From contig DATELN010000042.1 in NCBI GenBank assembly GCA_035276605.1, positions 1-17,484 on the forward strand: a stretch of 17,484 nucleotides of DNA, in the 5' to 3' direction. Below, piece by piece: positions 7,722-14,735 of this stretch. Source of the DNA: GCA-003244245 sp035276605 (lineage in GTDB: Bacteria; Actinomycetota; Actinomycetes; Mycobacteriales; Pseudonocardiaceae). Position 1 is the first letter of the stretch. Each line of letters opens with the position of its first letter. The notes beneath the pieces are model-generated. The model ran no database searches. It saw only the letters and a list, made by a program, of their open reading frames with translations, and had not been told where the DNA came from. A program made the translations under genes and the position numbers.

Positions 7722-8111
7722 GTGACCATGACAGCCGCCGACCGACCCCGGGACGTCGTCGAGCAGTTCCGGCTTGCCGAGTCGCTGGTCTTACAACGGC
7801 GTCCGCTGGAAGCCCTGCGGGAGCTGGCCCCGGTCCTCGATGCCGAGCCCGACGCCCCGAGTGTGCAGTTACTGGCTGGACGAGCTTACCTGCAGTCGGC
7901 CCAACTGCGTCGAGCCGAACAGGCTTTCCTCCGAGTCCTCGAGCACAACCCGTCCGATCATTACGCCAGATTCGCCTTAGGGCGAACCTTGCAGCGACAG
8001 AGCCGGTTGGAAGAAGCGCGGGCGCAGCTGGCGATGGCGGTAGCAATGAATCCGACTCCGGATTACCAAGAAGCTCTTAATGAGGTGCGGATGCAGATAG
8101 CCAGCCGCTAA
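7722..8111 (+). CDS. Small TPR-repeat protein
   Basis: 129 aa built almost wholly of tetratricopeptide helices. Repeat-like helix pairs run at about 15-45 (EQFRLAESLVLQRRPLEALR), 48-80 (VQLLAGRAYLQSAQLRRAEQ) and 82-115 (DHYARFALGRTLQRQSRLEE). There is no signal peptide or membrane segment, so it should be a soluble cytosolic protein-protein interaction module; its partner is unknown. The start is GTG at 7722, or ATG at 7728. There is no Shine-Dalgarno, and a TACCGT at 7712-7717 is placed so that transcription could start at or next to the GTG, which suggests a leaderless mRNA, common in mycobacteria. It is divergent from eno and ends 13 nt before the stop of the convergent transglycosylase gene. 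I have no known M. tuberculosis counterpart in the eno-lpqU interval to compare it with. Confidence 0.88.
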   Translation: MTMTAADRPRDVVEQFRLAESLVLQRRPLEALRELAPVLDAEPDAPSVQLLAGRAYLQSAQLRRAEQAFLRVLEHNPSDHYARFALGRTLQRQSRLEEARAQLAMAVAMNPTPDYQEALNEVRMQIASR

Positions 8112-8124
8112 GCCTCCAGGTTGT

Positions 8125-9024
8125 TTAGATAACTCCTTTAGCGCTGCGCGCGTAAGCCTGGGCGAATCCGTATACCTCTTGGGCGTAGTCCAAAGAGTCA
8201 TTGTAGGACAATATTGCTCGTAGCCAGCCATCGCCCGAACTGAGATTGCGGTTGTCAGCGCAGAGATACTGTGCCGCCGCCACAGAGGCGTCATCGATAT
8301 TCTGCGGGTCGGTGATCCCGTCCCCATTCCCATCGGCCCGCCACTTCGCCCACGTGGACGGAATGAACTGGAAGGGCCCGACGGCGTGATCCCATACCTT
8401 GTCGCCATCCAGCAACCCATTATCGGTGTCCCCAATGGCCTTGACTCCGGGAGAACCATTGAGTGTAGGTCCGATAATCGGCGCCGACGGCCGGCCGTCG
8501 GGTAACAGAGTGCGGCCTTCGAAGCCGCCGTGCTTGGACTCGACGGCCGCGATAGCGGCCAAGGTGACCCACGTGATGCGGCAGTTCGGATGCGCGGCGG
8601 CCATCATCGCGTGCGCGTTGGCGTAGGACTCCAACGCGCGCTGGGGGATGTTGGTGACCTTCGCCATCCGTAGCGCCCAATCGGCGAACGCCAGCTGAGG
8701 CCCACCGACGGGCTTTTCCGGCGCAGCGGGCATCTGCACGGGGATGTTAACGGTCTGCTGACCGTGTTGCGCGGGTTGCCCCGGTTGACCGAGTTGCCCA
8801 GGTTGCTGGGCGGGCGCGGCGGGGTTGGCGACAGGCTGCGCGACGGGTTCCGCGACATCGGGCAGGGCAGCGGGCGCGGCGAGCGCGGCCGGAGTAGGAG
8901 CGGCGAGCCCACGATCGGGCAGGGGCGCGGCTACCGAACCCAAGCCGACTACCACCAGACCGGCGCAGGCCAACGCGCCACCGGACAGCACCCCACGGAC
9001 TACGTAGTGCGAAACTCGCGGCAT
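8125..9024 (-). CDS. Secreted lytic murein transglycosylase (LpqU-position homologue)
   Basis: From the ATG at 9024 the product is 299 aa. An N-terminal hydrophobic helix (VLSGGALACAGLVVVGLGS) is followed by an Ala/Pro-rich region and a PGQ-rich linker (about residues 65-90). The C-terminal domain is a MltB-type lytic transglycosylase, with TWVTLAAIAAVESKHGG (the Glu as likely catalytic acid), APIIGPTLNGSPG, AVGPFQFIPSTWAKW, GDGITDPQNIDDAS, AAQYLC and LRAILSYNDSLDYAQEV. It should cleave peptidoglycan between MurNAc and GlcNAc outside the membrane. M. tuberculosis has the lipoprotein LpqU in this position; here the only N-terminal Cys (in ALAC) lies inside the hydrophobic helix and does not make a good lipobox. 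Earlier starts are GTG 9099 and TTG 9111 (the latter gives 328 aa), adding an Arg-rich lead with WLRRG. Confidence 0.88.
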   Translation of the reverse strand: MPRVSHYVVRGVLSGGALACAGLVVVGLGSVAAPLPDRGLAAPTPAALAAPAALPDVAEPVAQPVANPAAPAQQPGQLGQPGQPAQHGQQTVNIPVQMPAAPEKPVGGPQLAFADWALRMAKVTNIPQRALESYANAHAMMAAAHPNCRITWVTLAAIAAVESKHGGFEGRTLLPDGRPSAPIIGPTLNGSPGVKAIGDTDNGLLDGDKVWDHAVGPFQFIPSTWAKWRADGNGDGITDPQNIDDASVAAAQYLCADNRNLSSGDGWLRAILSYNDSLDYAQEVYGFAQAYARSAKGVI

Positions 9025-9164
9025 TCCCCGGCGAAGCCACGTATAGCTGACCCGCCCGATTCGCCCGACTCGCGCACCGGCTCGTTCTTCACCGCTCACA
9101 TCACAGATCAACGACGGTTACGCTGCGCGGTTACGTGGGTCCCCTGTGCGTGGGGACGCGCGTT

Positions 9165-10166
9165 CTAGCCGCTATCGCCACTCACAAGGCTCGACCTGGG
9201 CCAGTGCATTCGCCATTGGTGGACGGTGAGCTGAGCGGAGTCCAAGCCGGCGGCTCGGGCGGAGCGCTCAGCGGTGCGCACGTCATCAGCGAAGCGCCGG
9301 GCGACGCAGCGAAGCGCCGCTTCAGGATCCTCACCGGCGAGCTTCGCTGCGGCTGACAACGCGAACAACGATGCGCCGGTATGGCCGTCAGCGTCGGATG
9401 GGTCCGAACCGGTTGGATGAACCGGAGCGGGCAGCAGGTCACGGGGAAGTCCCGCCTTCGTCGCCCGCGATACCAGCTTGGCTGCCAGCGCCACCGCTGG
9501 CTGGGCTAACGCCACCCCGTCGACACTGGACTCGCGGCGTTTTTCGGTGCGCTTGAGTTGCTCCCAGCGGACTTCCTGTTCTGCGGCAGTGCGCACCTGT
9601 TCACTACCCGCGAAGACGTGCGGGTGCCGGGTGACCAGCTTGGCGACCAGGTCGCCGGCCACCGCGTCGATGTCGAAACCGCCGGGTCGCTCCTGCGCGA
9701 CCCGGGCGTGGAAAAGCACCTGGAGCAGGACATCACCGAGTTCTTCGCGAACTGCATCCAGGTTGCAGTCTTCCAGCGCCTGGTACAGCTCGTAGGCCTC
9801 CTCGATGAGATAGGGCATCAGCGACCGGTGAGTCTGCGCGGCATCCCACGGGCAACCGCCTGGCGAACGCAACCGGTCCATCACTGCAACCGCATCCAGC
9901 AACCCGGCCCCGGCCGGTTCCGGAGTCACCAACACGGTGGCGCCGGCGGCGACCCAGCGGGCCGCGGTACCGGTACACGGATCCATGGTGAGCAGCAGTC
10001 CGTGCACCGCATCGCCCGCTGGAACTGCCCCGCACAGCTGCGCCAGTTCGCCTGGTACGTCAGTGTCGGCGTGCAGGGGCGCCCCATCATGCAGCAGGCG
10101 TACCGCTGCCGCGGGAAGCACGGCACCGAGGCGACGCGACAGCGTGACGACGGTAGGCGTGCTCAC
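9165..10166 (-). CDS. mazG: MazG-type nucleoside triphosphate pyrophosphohydrolase
   Basis: 333 aa, the usual size for mycobacterial MazG (Rv1021 type), with a single recognisable MazG domain in the middle. GGCPWDAAQTHRSLMPYLIEEAYEL (about 103-127, broken here only by family wording) contains the EExxE metal site. EELGDVLLQVLFHA (about 141-154) supplies the second acidic motif. The N-terminal ~95 residues are actinobacterial and less conserved. It hydrolyses NTPs, including damaged ones such as 5-hydroxy-dCTP, to NMP and pyrophosphate, cleaning the nucleotide pool (family knowledge). Its GTG start at 10166 overlaps the stop of the SurA-like lipoprotein gene by 4 nt (GTGA), indicating translational coupling. 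It is separated from the transglycosylase by 140 nt. Confidence 0.95.
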   Translation of the reverse strand: MSTPTVVTLSRRLGAVLPAAAVRLLHDGAPLHADTDVPGELAQLCGAVPAGDAVHGLLLTMDPCTGTAARWVAAGATVLVTPEPAGAGLLDAVAVMDRLRSPGGCPWDAAQTHRSLMPYLIEEAYELYQALEDCNLDAVREELGDVLLQVLFHARVAQERPGGFDIDAVAGDLVAKLVTRHPHVFAGSEQVRTAAEQEVRWEQLKRTEKRRESSVDGVALAQPAVALAAKLVSRATKAGLPRDLLPAPVHPTGSDPSDADGHTGASLFALSAAAKLAGEDPEAALRCVARRFADDVRTAERSARAAGLDSAQLTVHQWRMHWPRSSLVSGDSG

Positions 10167-11128
10167 GCGCTCGGAACGGCACGCAGCGGCGCCTCGAAGC
10201 CGCCGGTCTCGTTCTCGTCAGATACCACCTGAAGGTTCACTGGATCCCACACGCCGTAGCGCGGGTTGAGCCGCACTCCCACCTCATCGGCCACTCTGGC
10301 GAGCTGACGCAGTCCGATCGCTTCGAGTAGCGCGGGATCGAGCTGCTCGATCTCAGGCGCGTGTTCCGACGGCTGGACACCACGGTCGGCGCGGTTTTTC
10401 ACCACCATGACTACCCAGGGCTTGGTGTCCGCGAGCTGGAAAGCGACCACGGTGTTTTCGGCGACGCCAAACGCCGGCGTGGTGGCGAAGATCGGGTCGT
10501 CCGCGGCGACGATCCGCTTTCCTAGCTCGGCATCCTTGCCGGCCCGAACATCAGCGTCGATCAATTGCCGGGCCCGCTTGGAGCCTGCCTGCGCCAGCTC
10601 GTCGACGCGCTGTTTGGCGGCGGTTCGGGTATTGGCGGTGGTGTAGTCGACGGTGACCGCGCTATCGCGTAAGGCGGATCGGCCTAAGGCAACCAGCAGC
10701 AGCCTGTCCGTGGCACGTTCCCGATAGGAATTGGCATCGAAGATGGTGCCCTTGGATGCCTCTTGGGCCCCGCCGACCTCTTTGATCAGGCGATTCACCT
10801 GAGCCTGGTCAACGGTCACACCGGTCCGCCGCGCGGCGATGTCCAGCAGCTGGTGGCGGATCCGCAAGGTGAGAATCTTTCGCGACACGTCATCGAGCTG
10901 GCGGCCGGCCACTAGTTGGGCACGAGCCTGTGGGCCCTCCTTGTCCAGCACGGTCACGAGCTGGTCGTGAACCTGACCTTGCGTAATCTCCGTACCGTTG
11001 ACGAACGCGGCGGCGCCGAACTGGCCACTGCCGCAGCCGCCGATCAGCACGCTCGCGGCGACGACGCCGGCGCCGACCCCCAGGACGGCACGGCGCGCTA
11101 CGCCGACGGCAGGCAGGACGCTTCGCAC
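10163..11128 (-). CDS. SurA-like lipoprotein (SurA N-terminal domain foldase)
   Basis: 321 aa. The N-terminus is a lipoprotein signal: Arg-containing start, hydrophobic core and lipobox LIGGC with C32 as the lipidated residue. Next comes AAFVNGTEITQGQVHDQL, the typical opening of SurA/PrsA N-terminal domains. Long helices follow, with LTLRIRHQLLDIAARRTGVTVDQAQVN and an internal domain down to PRYGVWDP near the C-terminus. I do not see a clear parvulin catalytic core, so it may act as a chaperone rather than a prolyl isomerase. It would sit on the outer face of the cytoplasmic membrane. It starts at GTG 11128 with no strong ribosome binding site and shares a 4-nt overlap with mazG. It lies between the type VII accessory operon and mazG on the same strand; a hairpin at 11189-11213 may separate the transcripts. 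Confidence 0.85.
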   Translation of the reverse strand: MRSVLPAVGVARRAVLGVGAGVVAASVLIGGCGSGQFGAAAFVNGTEITQGQVHDQLVTVLDKEGPQARAQLVAGRQLDDVSRKILTLRIRHQLLDIAARRTGVTVDQAQVNRLIKEVGGAQEASKGTIFDANSYRERATDRLLLVALGRSALRDSAVTVDYTTANTRTAAKQRVDELAQAGSKRARQLIDADVRAGKDAELGKRIVAADDPIFATTPAFGVAENTVVAFQLADTKPWVVMVVKNRADRGVQPSEHAPEIEQLDPALLEAIGLRQLARVADEVGVRLNPRYGVWDPVNLQVVSDENETGGFEAPLRAVPSA

Positions 11129-11188
11129 GGACGCTACTGTCTCACGCTGCCTGTGCTGACCTCACAACTACCCACACCTACCCCTTTA

Positions 11189-11213
11189 ACCCCGACACGA
11201 GACATATCGGGGT
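11189..11213 (-). terminator. Candidate terminator hairpin after the EspG-like gene
   Basis: Seven perfectly paired bases (ACCCCGA/TCGGGGT) enclose an 11-nt loop. Read on the minus strand the stem starts 8 nt after the espG-like stop codon and is followed by TAAAG rather than a clean U-tract. A competing pairing, CCACACC (11172-11178) with GGTGTGG (11211-11217), is also possible. It is placed where the type VII operon would end before the SurA-like gene. Confidence 0.4.
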
Positions 11214-11220
11214 GTGGTCG

Positions 11221-12000
11221 TCAGCAGTCCAGGGTGTCAAGGAGGTGGTGGATGGCTGCGGTCAGGCGGGGCGGATCGCAGGGGGCGACGGTGAGGGATC
11301 TGGTGTCGTCGCGGCGCGTAGTGACGGTGATCTGGTAACGGCCGTCCGGGTTGTCACACCAGCGCAGCAACGGCGAGCGGCTGACCCGACTGCCGTCCCG
11401 AATGTTGGCGGCAATCTGCCCGGCCCGCGCGTGTGGTTGGTCCAGGATCGCCGACACCGCGGCGCGCTGGCGTTCGGTCTGTACGGGGAAGGCCGATACG
11501 AGCACTCCACCACTACCTCGCGCCCCCCAGCCGGGGTCGGGGGCCAGCGCGATGGTCGCGGCCGGACTGCGGCCGGGTGGGTGCGACGGCAGCCGGCTCA
11601 CTACCGCCGCCGCCATGCCGGTCACCGGGATGACGTCCAGCATGGTGACGCCAGCCTGGTCAGGGTCTTGCACCGCGCAGACGGCCACGGTGCCACTGCG
11701 GGCCGCGAGCACCCGGACGGGGTGATCAGCCGCTGGGTCGGCAAGCCAGACTGAGTCCAGCCAAATCGCCGGCCGGTGCAGCAGCCGCATGGCCGCCTCC
11801 AGATCGGCATCGACCCGGCCCGCGCGGACCAGCCCGAGCCGGTGCAGCTGCTCGCTCACGTCCGCCTGGATACGGTCGCGCTCTTCGGTGGTGCGCCCAT
11901 GCGAATGGACCTGGATGGGCGCGGGGTAGCGCTCCAGTTTCAGCATCTCGGTGAGTAGGTCCCATTGCGCGGGGGACATGCGCCATCCCAGCGGCACCAC
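11221..12000 (-). CDS. EspG-like ESX secretion-associated chaperone
   Basis: 259 aa, matching the size and pattern of the EspG family (cytosolic chaperones that bind the tip of PPE proteins and keep PE-PPE pairs soluble for export). Recognisable features are the opening MSPAQWDLLTEMLKLERYPAP, the mid-section DLEAAMRLLHRPAIWLDSVW, the SGTVAVCAVQD strand, an ILDQPHARAGQI segment, and the final GRYQITVTTRRDD and PPRLTAAIHHLLDTL. There is no signal peptide. The GTG start overlaps the PPE-like gene stop by one base (TAGTG), so the two are translationally coupled, which supports an EspG-substrate pairing. It is the last gene of the minus-strand operon 14156-11221. Sequence is diverged from what I remember of EspG1, EspG3 and EspG5, and it could be an orphan branch. 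Confidence 0.85.
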   Translation of the reverse strand: MVPLGWRMSPAQWDLLTEMLKLERYPAPIQVHSHGRTTEERDRIQADVSEQLHRLGLVRAGRVDADLEAAMRLLHRPAIWLDSVWLADPAADHPVRVLAARSGTVAVCAVQDPDQAGVTMLDVIPVTGMAAAVVSRLPSHPPGRSPAATIALAPDPGWGARGSGGVLVSAFPVQTERQRAAVSAILDQPHARAGQIAANIRDGSRVSRSPLLRWCDNPDGRYQITVTTRRDDTRSLTVAPCDPPRLTAAIHHLLDTLDC

Positions 12001-13256
12001 TACGAGCCGCCCTGCCCGGTCGAGTCGTCGCCGATCACCGCAGGAGCAACCTTGCGACCGTCGGTGAAGATGTCGTCGACTTCGATGAGATACGACGGGC
12101 GCCGGTGCTCGGAGTCTTCTCCGCCCTTGCCGCCTGGTGCGCCGAGCGGTGCCATCATCTCGCCCGGCCCGCCACGTCCGGCCACCGCACCGCTGGTGCT
12201 ACGACCGACCATCTCGGCGGCAGCACTCGGCGGTCGCGGACCGAATTCGTGGCTGCCGACGCTCGCCCGGCTGGCACCGCCCACCCGCCCGGTGCCAGCT
12301 AGGTGGCCCCCGGCAAGCCGGCGCGCTTCACTCACGCCTGCCCGAGCCCGTCGTGCGACGTCCTCCGCGATCGGCGCCACGATGGGAACGCTGCCAGCCG
12401 CCGCTGCCGCGGCCGCCGCGGCGATCTCCCCGCCGCCGTGCTGAGGTCCTCGGCCGGCCTGGTCGGGAACTACGCCGCCGCCGGCGTGCTGGGCTGCCGG
12501 ATGGTCGGCGCTAGTCATTGCCTGCAACGCGGTGGGGGCGGACAAGGTGTGCGCGGTATGTCCGGGCGCTGCCGGCCCAGTGCTGGGATGGGACGACTCA
12601 GCGGGCGCATCGCCGGGTTCGACGATCGGACCACCGGTGGGGGAGGCCTGAGGTGGTTGCTGCGTCGGGTCGACGAGCTGCGCATATGTCGGGACCGCGG
12701 CGCGGTTGTCGTTGATCGGCGCGGAGTACACGTTGGTCATGATTCGCACGGCTTCGGCGTGCGAATCAGACTGCGCTTGCTCTTGCGCGACCGCGTCGAT
12801 CAGTGCGCCGGCCGCGCCGCCGGTCGCGAAGCTGAACAGCGACTCCCGCCAGTTGTGCGAGCGCGGCGGCGGCACGCTGGCCTTGGCCTGCGCAGCCGAG
12901 GACCCGGAGTCGGCTATCAGCTGCGAGGTGCGATCGGCGATCTCGGTGTGGCGGGCCGCCCACTGGTCGATCCCGCCGAGCGGGGCCAGCGCCGCGTCGG
13001 CGGACGCGCCACGCCACCCACCGGACACGGTCTGCTGCAGGTCGCGGGCCAGCCCGGTCACGATGTCCGCGTCGCCGTGGGCCTGGTTACGCCACTCCTG
13101 GGCGGCCTCGCCGATGTCAGCTGGGTCGACCGAGTGGTCCAGCATGGTGCAGATCTCCTGATGGCCCCAAGCCGCCCAGTTGCTCGATCCGTGGTCGTTG
13201 CCGCTGGGTCCGCCGAAGCCCAGCAGGCCAGTCACCGCATCCCATACTCCGGACAT
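12000..13256 (-). CDS. PPE-like type VII substrate
   Basis: 418 aa. The N-terminal ~180 residues are helical with a WxG turn (SGGWRGASADAA, W81-G83), like the helix-turn-helix of WXG100/PPE proteins; the strict Pro-Pro-Glu start is absent. Two cassettes of Pro/Gly/Ala-rich low complexity follow (about 195-300, including a run of nine alanines), then an Arg/Ala helix. The C-terminal tail EDSEHRRPSYLIEVDDIF plus KVAPAVIGD is, from memory, close to the conserved tail of PPE-domain proteins in other actinomycetes that sit beside EspG and DUF3558 genes. ATG at 13256 is one nt after the lipoprotein stop (TGA-G-ATG), with GGGAG upstream. No PE partner gene is visible next to it. It is probably exported by an ESX system and chaperoned by the adjacent EspG-like protein. 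Confidence 0.8.
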   Translation of the reverse strand: MSGVWDAVTGLLGFGGPSGNDHGSSNWAAWGHQEICTMLDHSVDPADIGEAAQEWRNQAHGDADIVTGLARDLQQTVSGGWRGASADAALAPLGGIDQWAARHTEIADRTSQLIADSGSSAAQAKASVPPPRSHNWRESLFSFATGGAAGALIDAVAQEQAQSDSHAEAVRIMTNVYSAPINDNRAAVPTYAQLVDPTQQPPQASPTGGPIVEPGDAPAESSHPSTGPAAPGHTAHTLSAPTALQAMTSADHPAAQHAGGGVVPDQAGRGPQHGGGEIAAAAAAAAAGSVPIVAPIAEDVARRARAGVSEARRLAGGHLAGTGRVGGASRASVGSHEFGPRPPSAAAEMVGRSTSGAVAGRGGPGEMMAPLGAPGGKGGEDSEHRRPSYLIEVDDIFTDGRKVAPAVIGDDSTGQGGS

Positions 13257-13257
13257 C

Positions 13258-13770
13258 TCAGCTCCCTGACTTCGGCAGCCGCGGCTCGATCATCTGCGCG
13301 ATCCGCATCGCTTCGGCACATGTGTTGATCGGCGGCCCGGTGTAGAGCCCTGACTGAGCCACGCTCACCACCAGCCCTACCGACCCACCGTCGATTAACT
13401 GCGTGCAGTCTGAACGGTCACTCTCGACCGACAACCGGGCCCCGGCCCGCCCGTTGACCGTGTTATCCGCGAAGCTGGTAAATGCCGGATCATCCCGGCG
13501 GGCCCGGTACTGGGCCACTGACTCCTTGCCCCGTTCCAGATCCAAGGTGAACGGCTGGCCCGCCCACCGGCAGCCGACCTCGCCAAGCCGGTTATTCGGT
13601 TTGCGGCTGGTCAGCTTGATACCCAGCCCGGCCAGCTCGGCATCGGTGAGGATGGTGCACATGTCCACCCGGCTGGCATCCCCCACCGCCGGGCTCGGGG
13701 GCGACCCAGCCGTCTGCGCACTACACCCGGCCGCGAGCAGGACCAGCGCGGCTACCATCGCACGCCTCAC
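13258..13770 (-). CDS. DUF3558 lipoprotein A
   Basis: 170 aa. A short lipoprotein signal (MVAALVLLAAGC) puts the lipidated cysteine at C16. The mature part has the DUF3558 pattern: RVDMCTILTDAELAGLGI, GCRWAGQPFTLDLER, SFADNTVNGRAGARLSV, CTQLIDGGSVGLVVSV, and a C-terminal CAEAMRIAQMIEPRLPK. It should be anchored to the outer face of the membrane; the family's role is unknown, but its genes are frequent next to EspG and PPE-like genes in actinomycetes (established context, from memory). It is a clear paralogue of the lipoprotein at 15801-16295. GTG at 13770 overlaps the upstream stop by 4 nt, and its own stop is one nt before the PPE-like start, so it is tightly operonic. Confidence 0.88.
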   Translation of the reverse strand: MRRAMVAALVLLAAGCSAQTAGSPPSPAVGDASRVDMCTILTDAELAGLGIKLTSRKPNNRLGEVGCRWAGQPFTLDLERGKESVAQYRARRDDPAFTSFADNTVNGRAGARLSVESDRSDCTQLIDGGSVGLVVSVAQSGLYTGPPINTCAEAMRIAQMIEPRLPKSGS

Positions 13771-14156
13771 TGTGACCTGCCCCGGAATAGCTGCTCGTTG
13801 GCCGCTTCGGTCTCGGCTGCCGTACGCCCGGCCGCCCGGTAGGTCGCCGCCATGTTCCGAAACACTTGCTGCGCACTCCGCATAGACGCGATGTAGTCCC
13901 GGCCGGCCTGGGCAAAGCGCTCCGCAGCGGCGTTGCCGTCCTCGTTGTCACCGAACTTGCGCAACCGGGCTAGGTCCACCGCGCTGGCAAGCGACACGTC
14001 AAGTTCCTCCACGGCCTGGTCGCAGCGGGCGGCGGCGCGCTCTGCTATACCGGCGTCCATCCATAGCTCACCTGCAGCCACCGCGGCCGCCAAGGAGTTT
14101 TGCTGCGCAGCGACATCGGCCAGCTGCGCACTGGTGTGCTCGAAGCTGCTCGCCAT
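13767..14156 (-). CDS. Small helical protein heading the type VII operon
   Basis: 129 aa, predicted to be almost all alpha-helical, with long amphipathic stretches (TSAQLADVAAQQNSLAAAVAAG, ERAAARCDQAVEELDVSL, DYIASMRSAQQVFRNM, AAETEAANEQLF). There is no signal peptide or membrane segment. The size and helicity resemble WXG100, PE and EspC proteins, but there is no WxG turn; W32 is followed by MD. A YxxxD/E export signal is not found in its last residues. The ATG at 14156 has GAGGAAGG a few nt upstream and lies next to a divergent promoter. It overlaps lipoprotein A by 4 nt. I do not recognise a named family; as first gene of the operon it could be the partner of the PPE-like protein (inference). 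Confidence 0.75.
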   Translation of the reverse strand: MASSFEHTSAQLADVAAQQNSLAAAVAAGELWMDAGIAERAAARCDQAVEELDVSLASAVDLARLRKFGDNEDGNAAAERFAQAGRDYIASMRSAQQVFRNMAATYRAAGRTAAETEAANEQLFRGRSQ

Positions 14157-14220
14157 CGCCTACCTTCCTCGTCCGGCCGGGGGTGACCGTACTATCTGCG
14201 CCCCAGCCTGAGGAGGGCCC
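14157..14220. promoter_or_regulatory. Divergent promoter region of the two type VII operons
   Basis: The 64-nt gap separates the two head-to-head operons. On the plus strand TACTAT (14190-14195) fits a mycobacterial -10 (TANNNT), giving a start near 14202, and GAGGAG (14210-14215) precedes the ATG at 14221. On the minus strand TACGGT (14191-14186) fits a -10, with a start near 14179 and GAGGAAGG before the ATG at 14156. The two -10 elements share the TA at 14190-14191. No convincing -35 boxes are seen. Confidence 0.45.
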
Positions 14221-14724
14221 ATGTTCGACACCGATCCGGACCAGATGCAGCAACGCGTGTCACAGTGGGCGCAGGGATTCGCCGACACGGCTGCCAAAGC
14301 CAAGGTCATGCGAGCGCGGGTGGAGCAGATTCAGGCGAGCGCGTCGTCACCGGATGGCGCCGTGCGCGTCACCGTCGACTCCCACGGTGTGCTCACCGAT
14401 CTGGCCTTCACCGACGCGATCCGCGACATGCGGCCACCGGAGCTCGCCGCGCAGGTGATGGCCTGCCTGCAGCGCGCCCAGCAACAGCTGGCCCCGAAGG
14501 TGCGGGAGGCCATGCTGGCCACCGTCGGTGGTGAGCAGCAGCTGGTCGACAACGTGGTATCCAGCTACCGCGAGCGCTTCGGCGAGAACCTCAGCGCAGC
14601 AGATCCCGGGGTACTGCGACTGGGCGCAATCGACCCGCCGCCGCAGACCAGCATGTATCGCCGCCCGACACGCACCCAGCCGGCAGATGAGGAGTACTTC
14701 GCCGACCGCGGTTACCTGAGCTGA
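14221..14724 (+). CDS. YbaB/EbfC family protein (EspL-like)
   Basis: 167 aa. Residues ~22-105 match the YbaB/EbfC fold: helix with ADTAAKAKVMRARVEQIQAS, then the strand pair AVRVTVDSHGVLTDLAFTD, then helices PPELAAQVMACLQRAQQQLAPKVREAMLATV. The C-terminal ~60 residues are charged and extended (YRRPTRTQPADEEYFADRGYLS). Classic YbaB binds DNA as a dimer, but this family also includes EspL, the ESX-1 accessory protein that helps stabilise or export EspB/EspE-type substrates. The position directly before an EspC-like gene fits the EspL role better than a nucleoid one (inference). ATG at 14221 has a GAGGAG Shine-Dalgarno 5 nt upstream. It is the first gene of the plus-strand operon, with an 11-nt gap to the next gene. 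Confidence 0.85.
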   Translation: MFDTDPDQMQQRVSQWAQGFADTAAKAKVMRARVEQIQASASSPDGAVRVTVDSHGVLTDLAFTDAIRDMRPPELAAQVMACLQRAQQQLAPKVREAMLATVGGEQQLVDNVVSSYRERFGENLSAADPGVLRLGAIDPPPQTSMYRRPTRTQPADEEYFADRGYLS

Positions 14725-14735
14725 GGAGCACACCG

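Noticed and set aside
9558..10232. Plus-strand frame of 224 codons
   Set aside because: Antisense to mazG, which carries clear EExxE and EELGD motifs; no features of its own.
12303..13328. Long plus-strand open frame of 341 codons
   Set aside because: It is antisense to the PPE-like gene, whose frame has recognisable motifs and tight operon spacing; the antisense product is Arg/Gly-rich low complexity without any family feature, as expected in GC-rich DNA.
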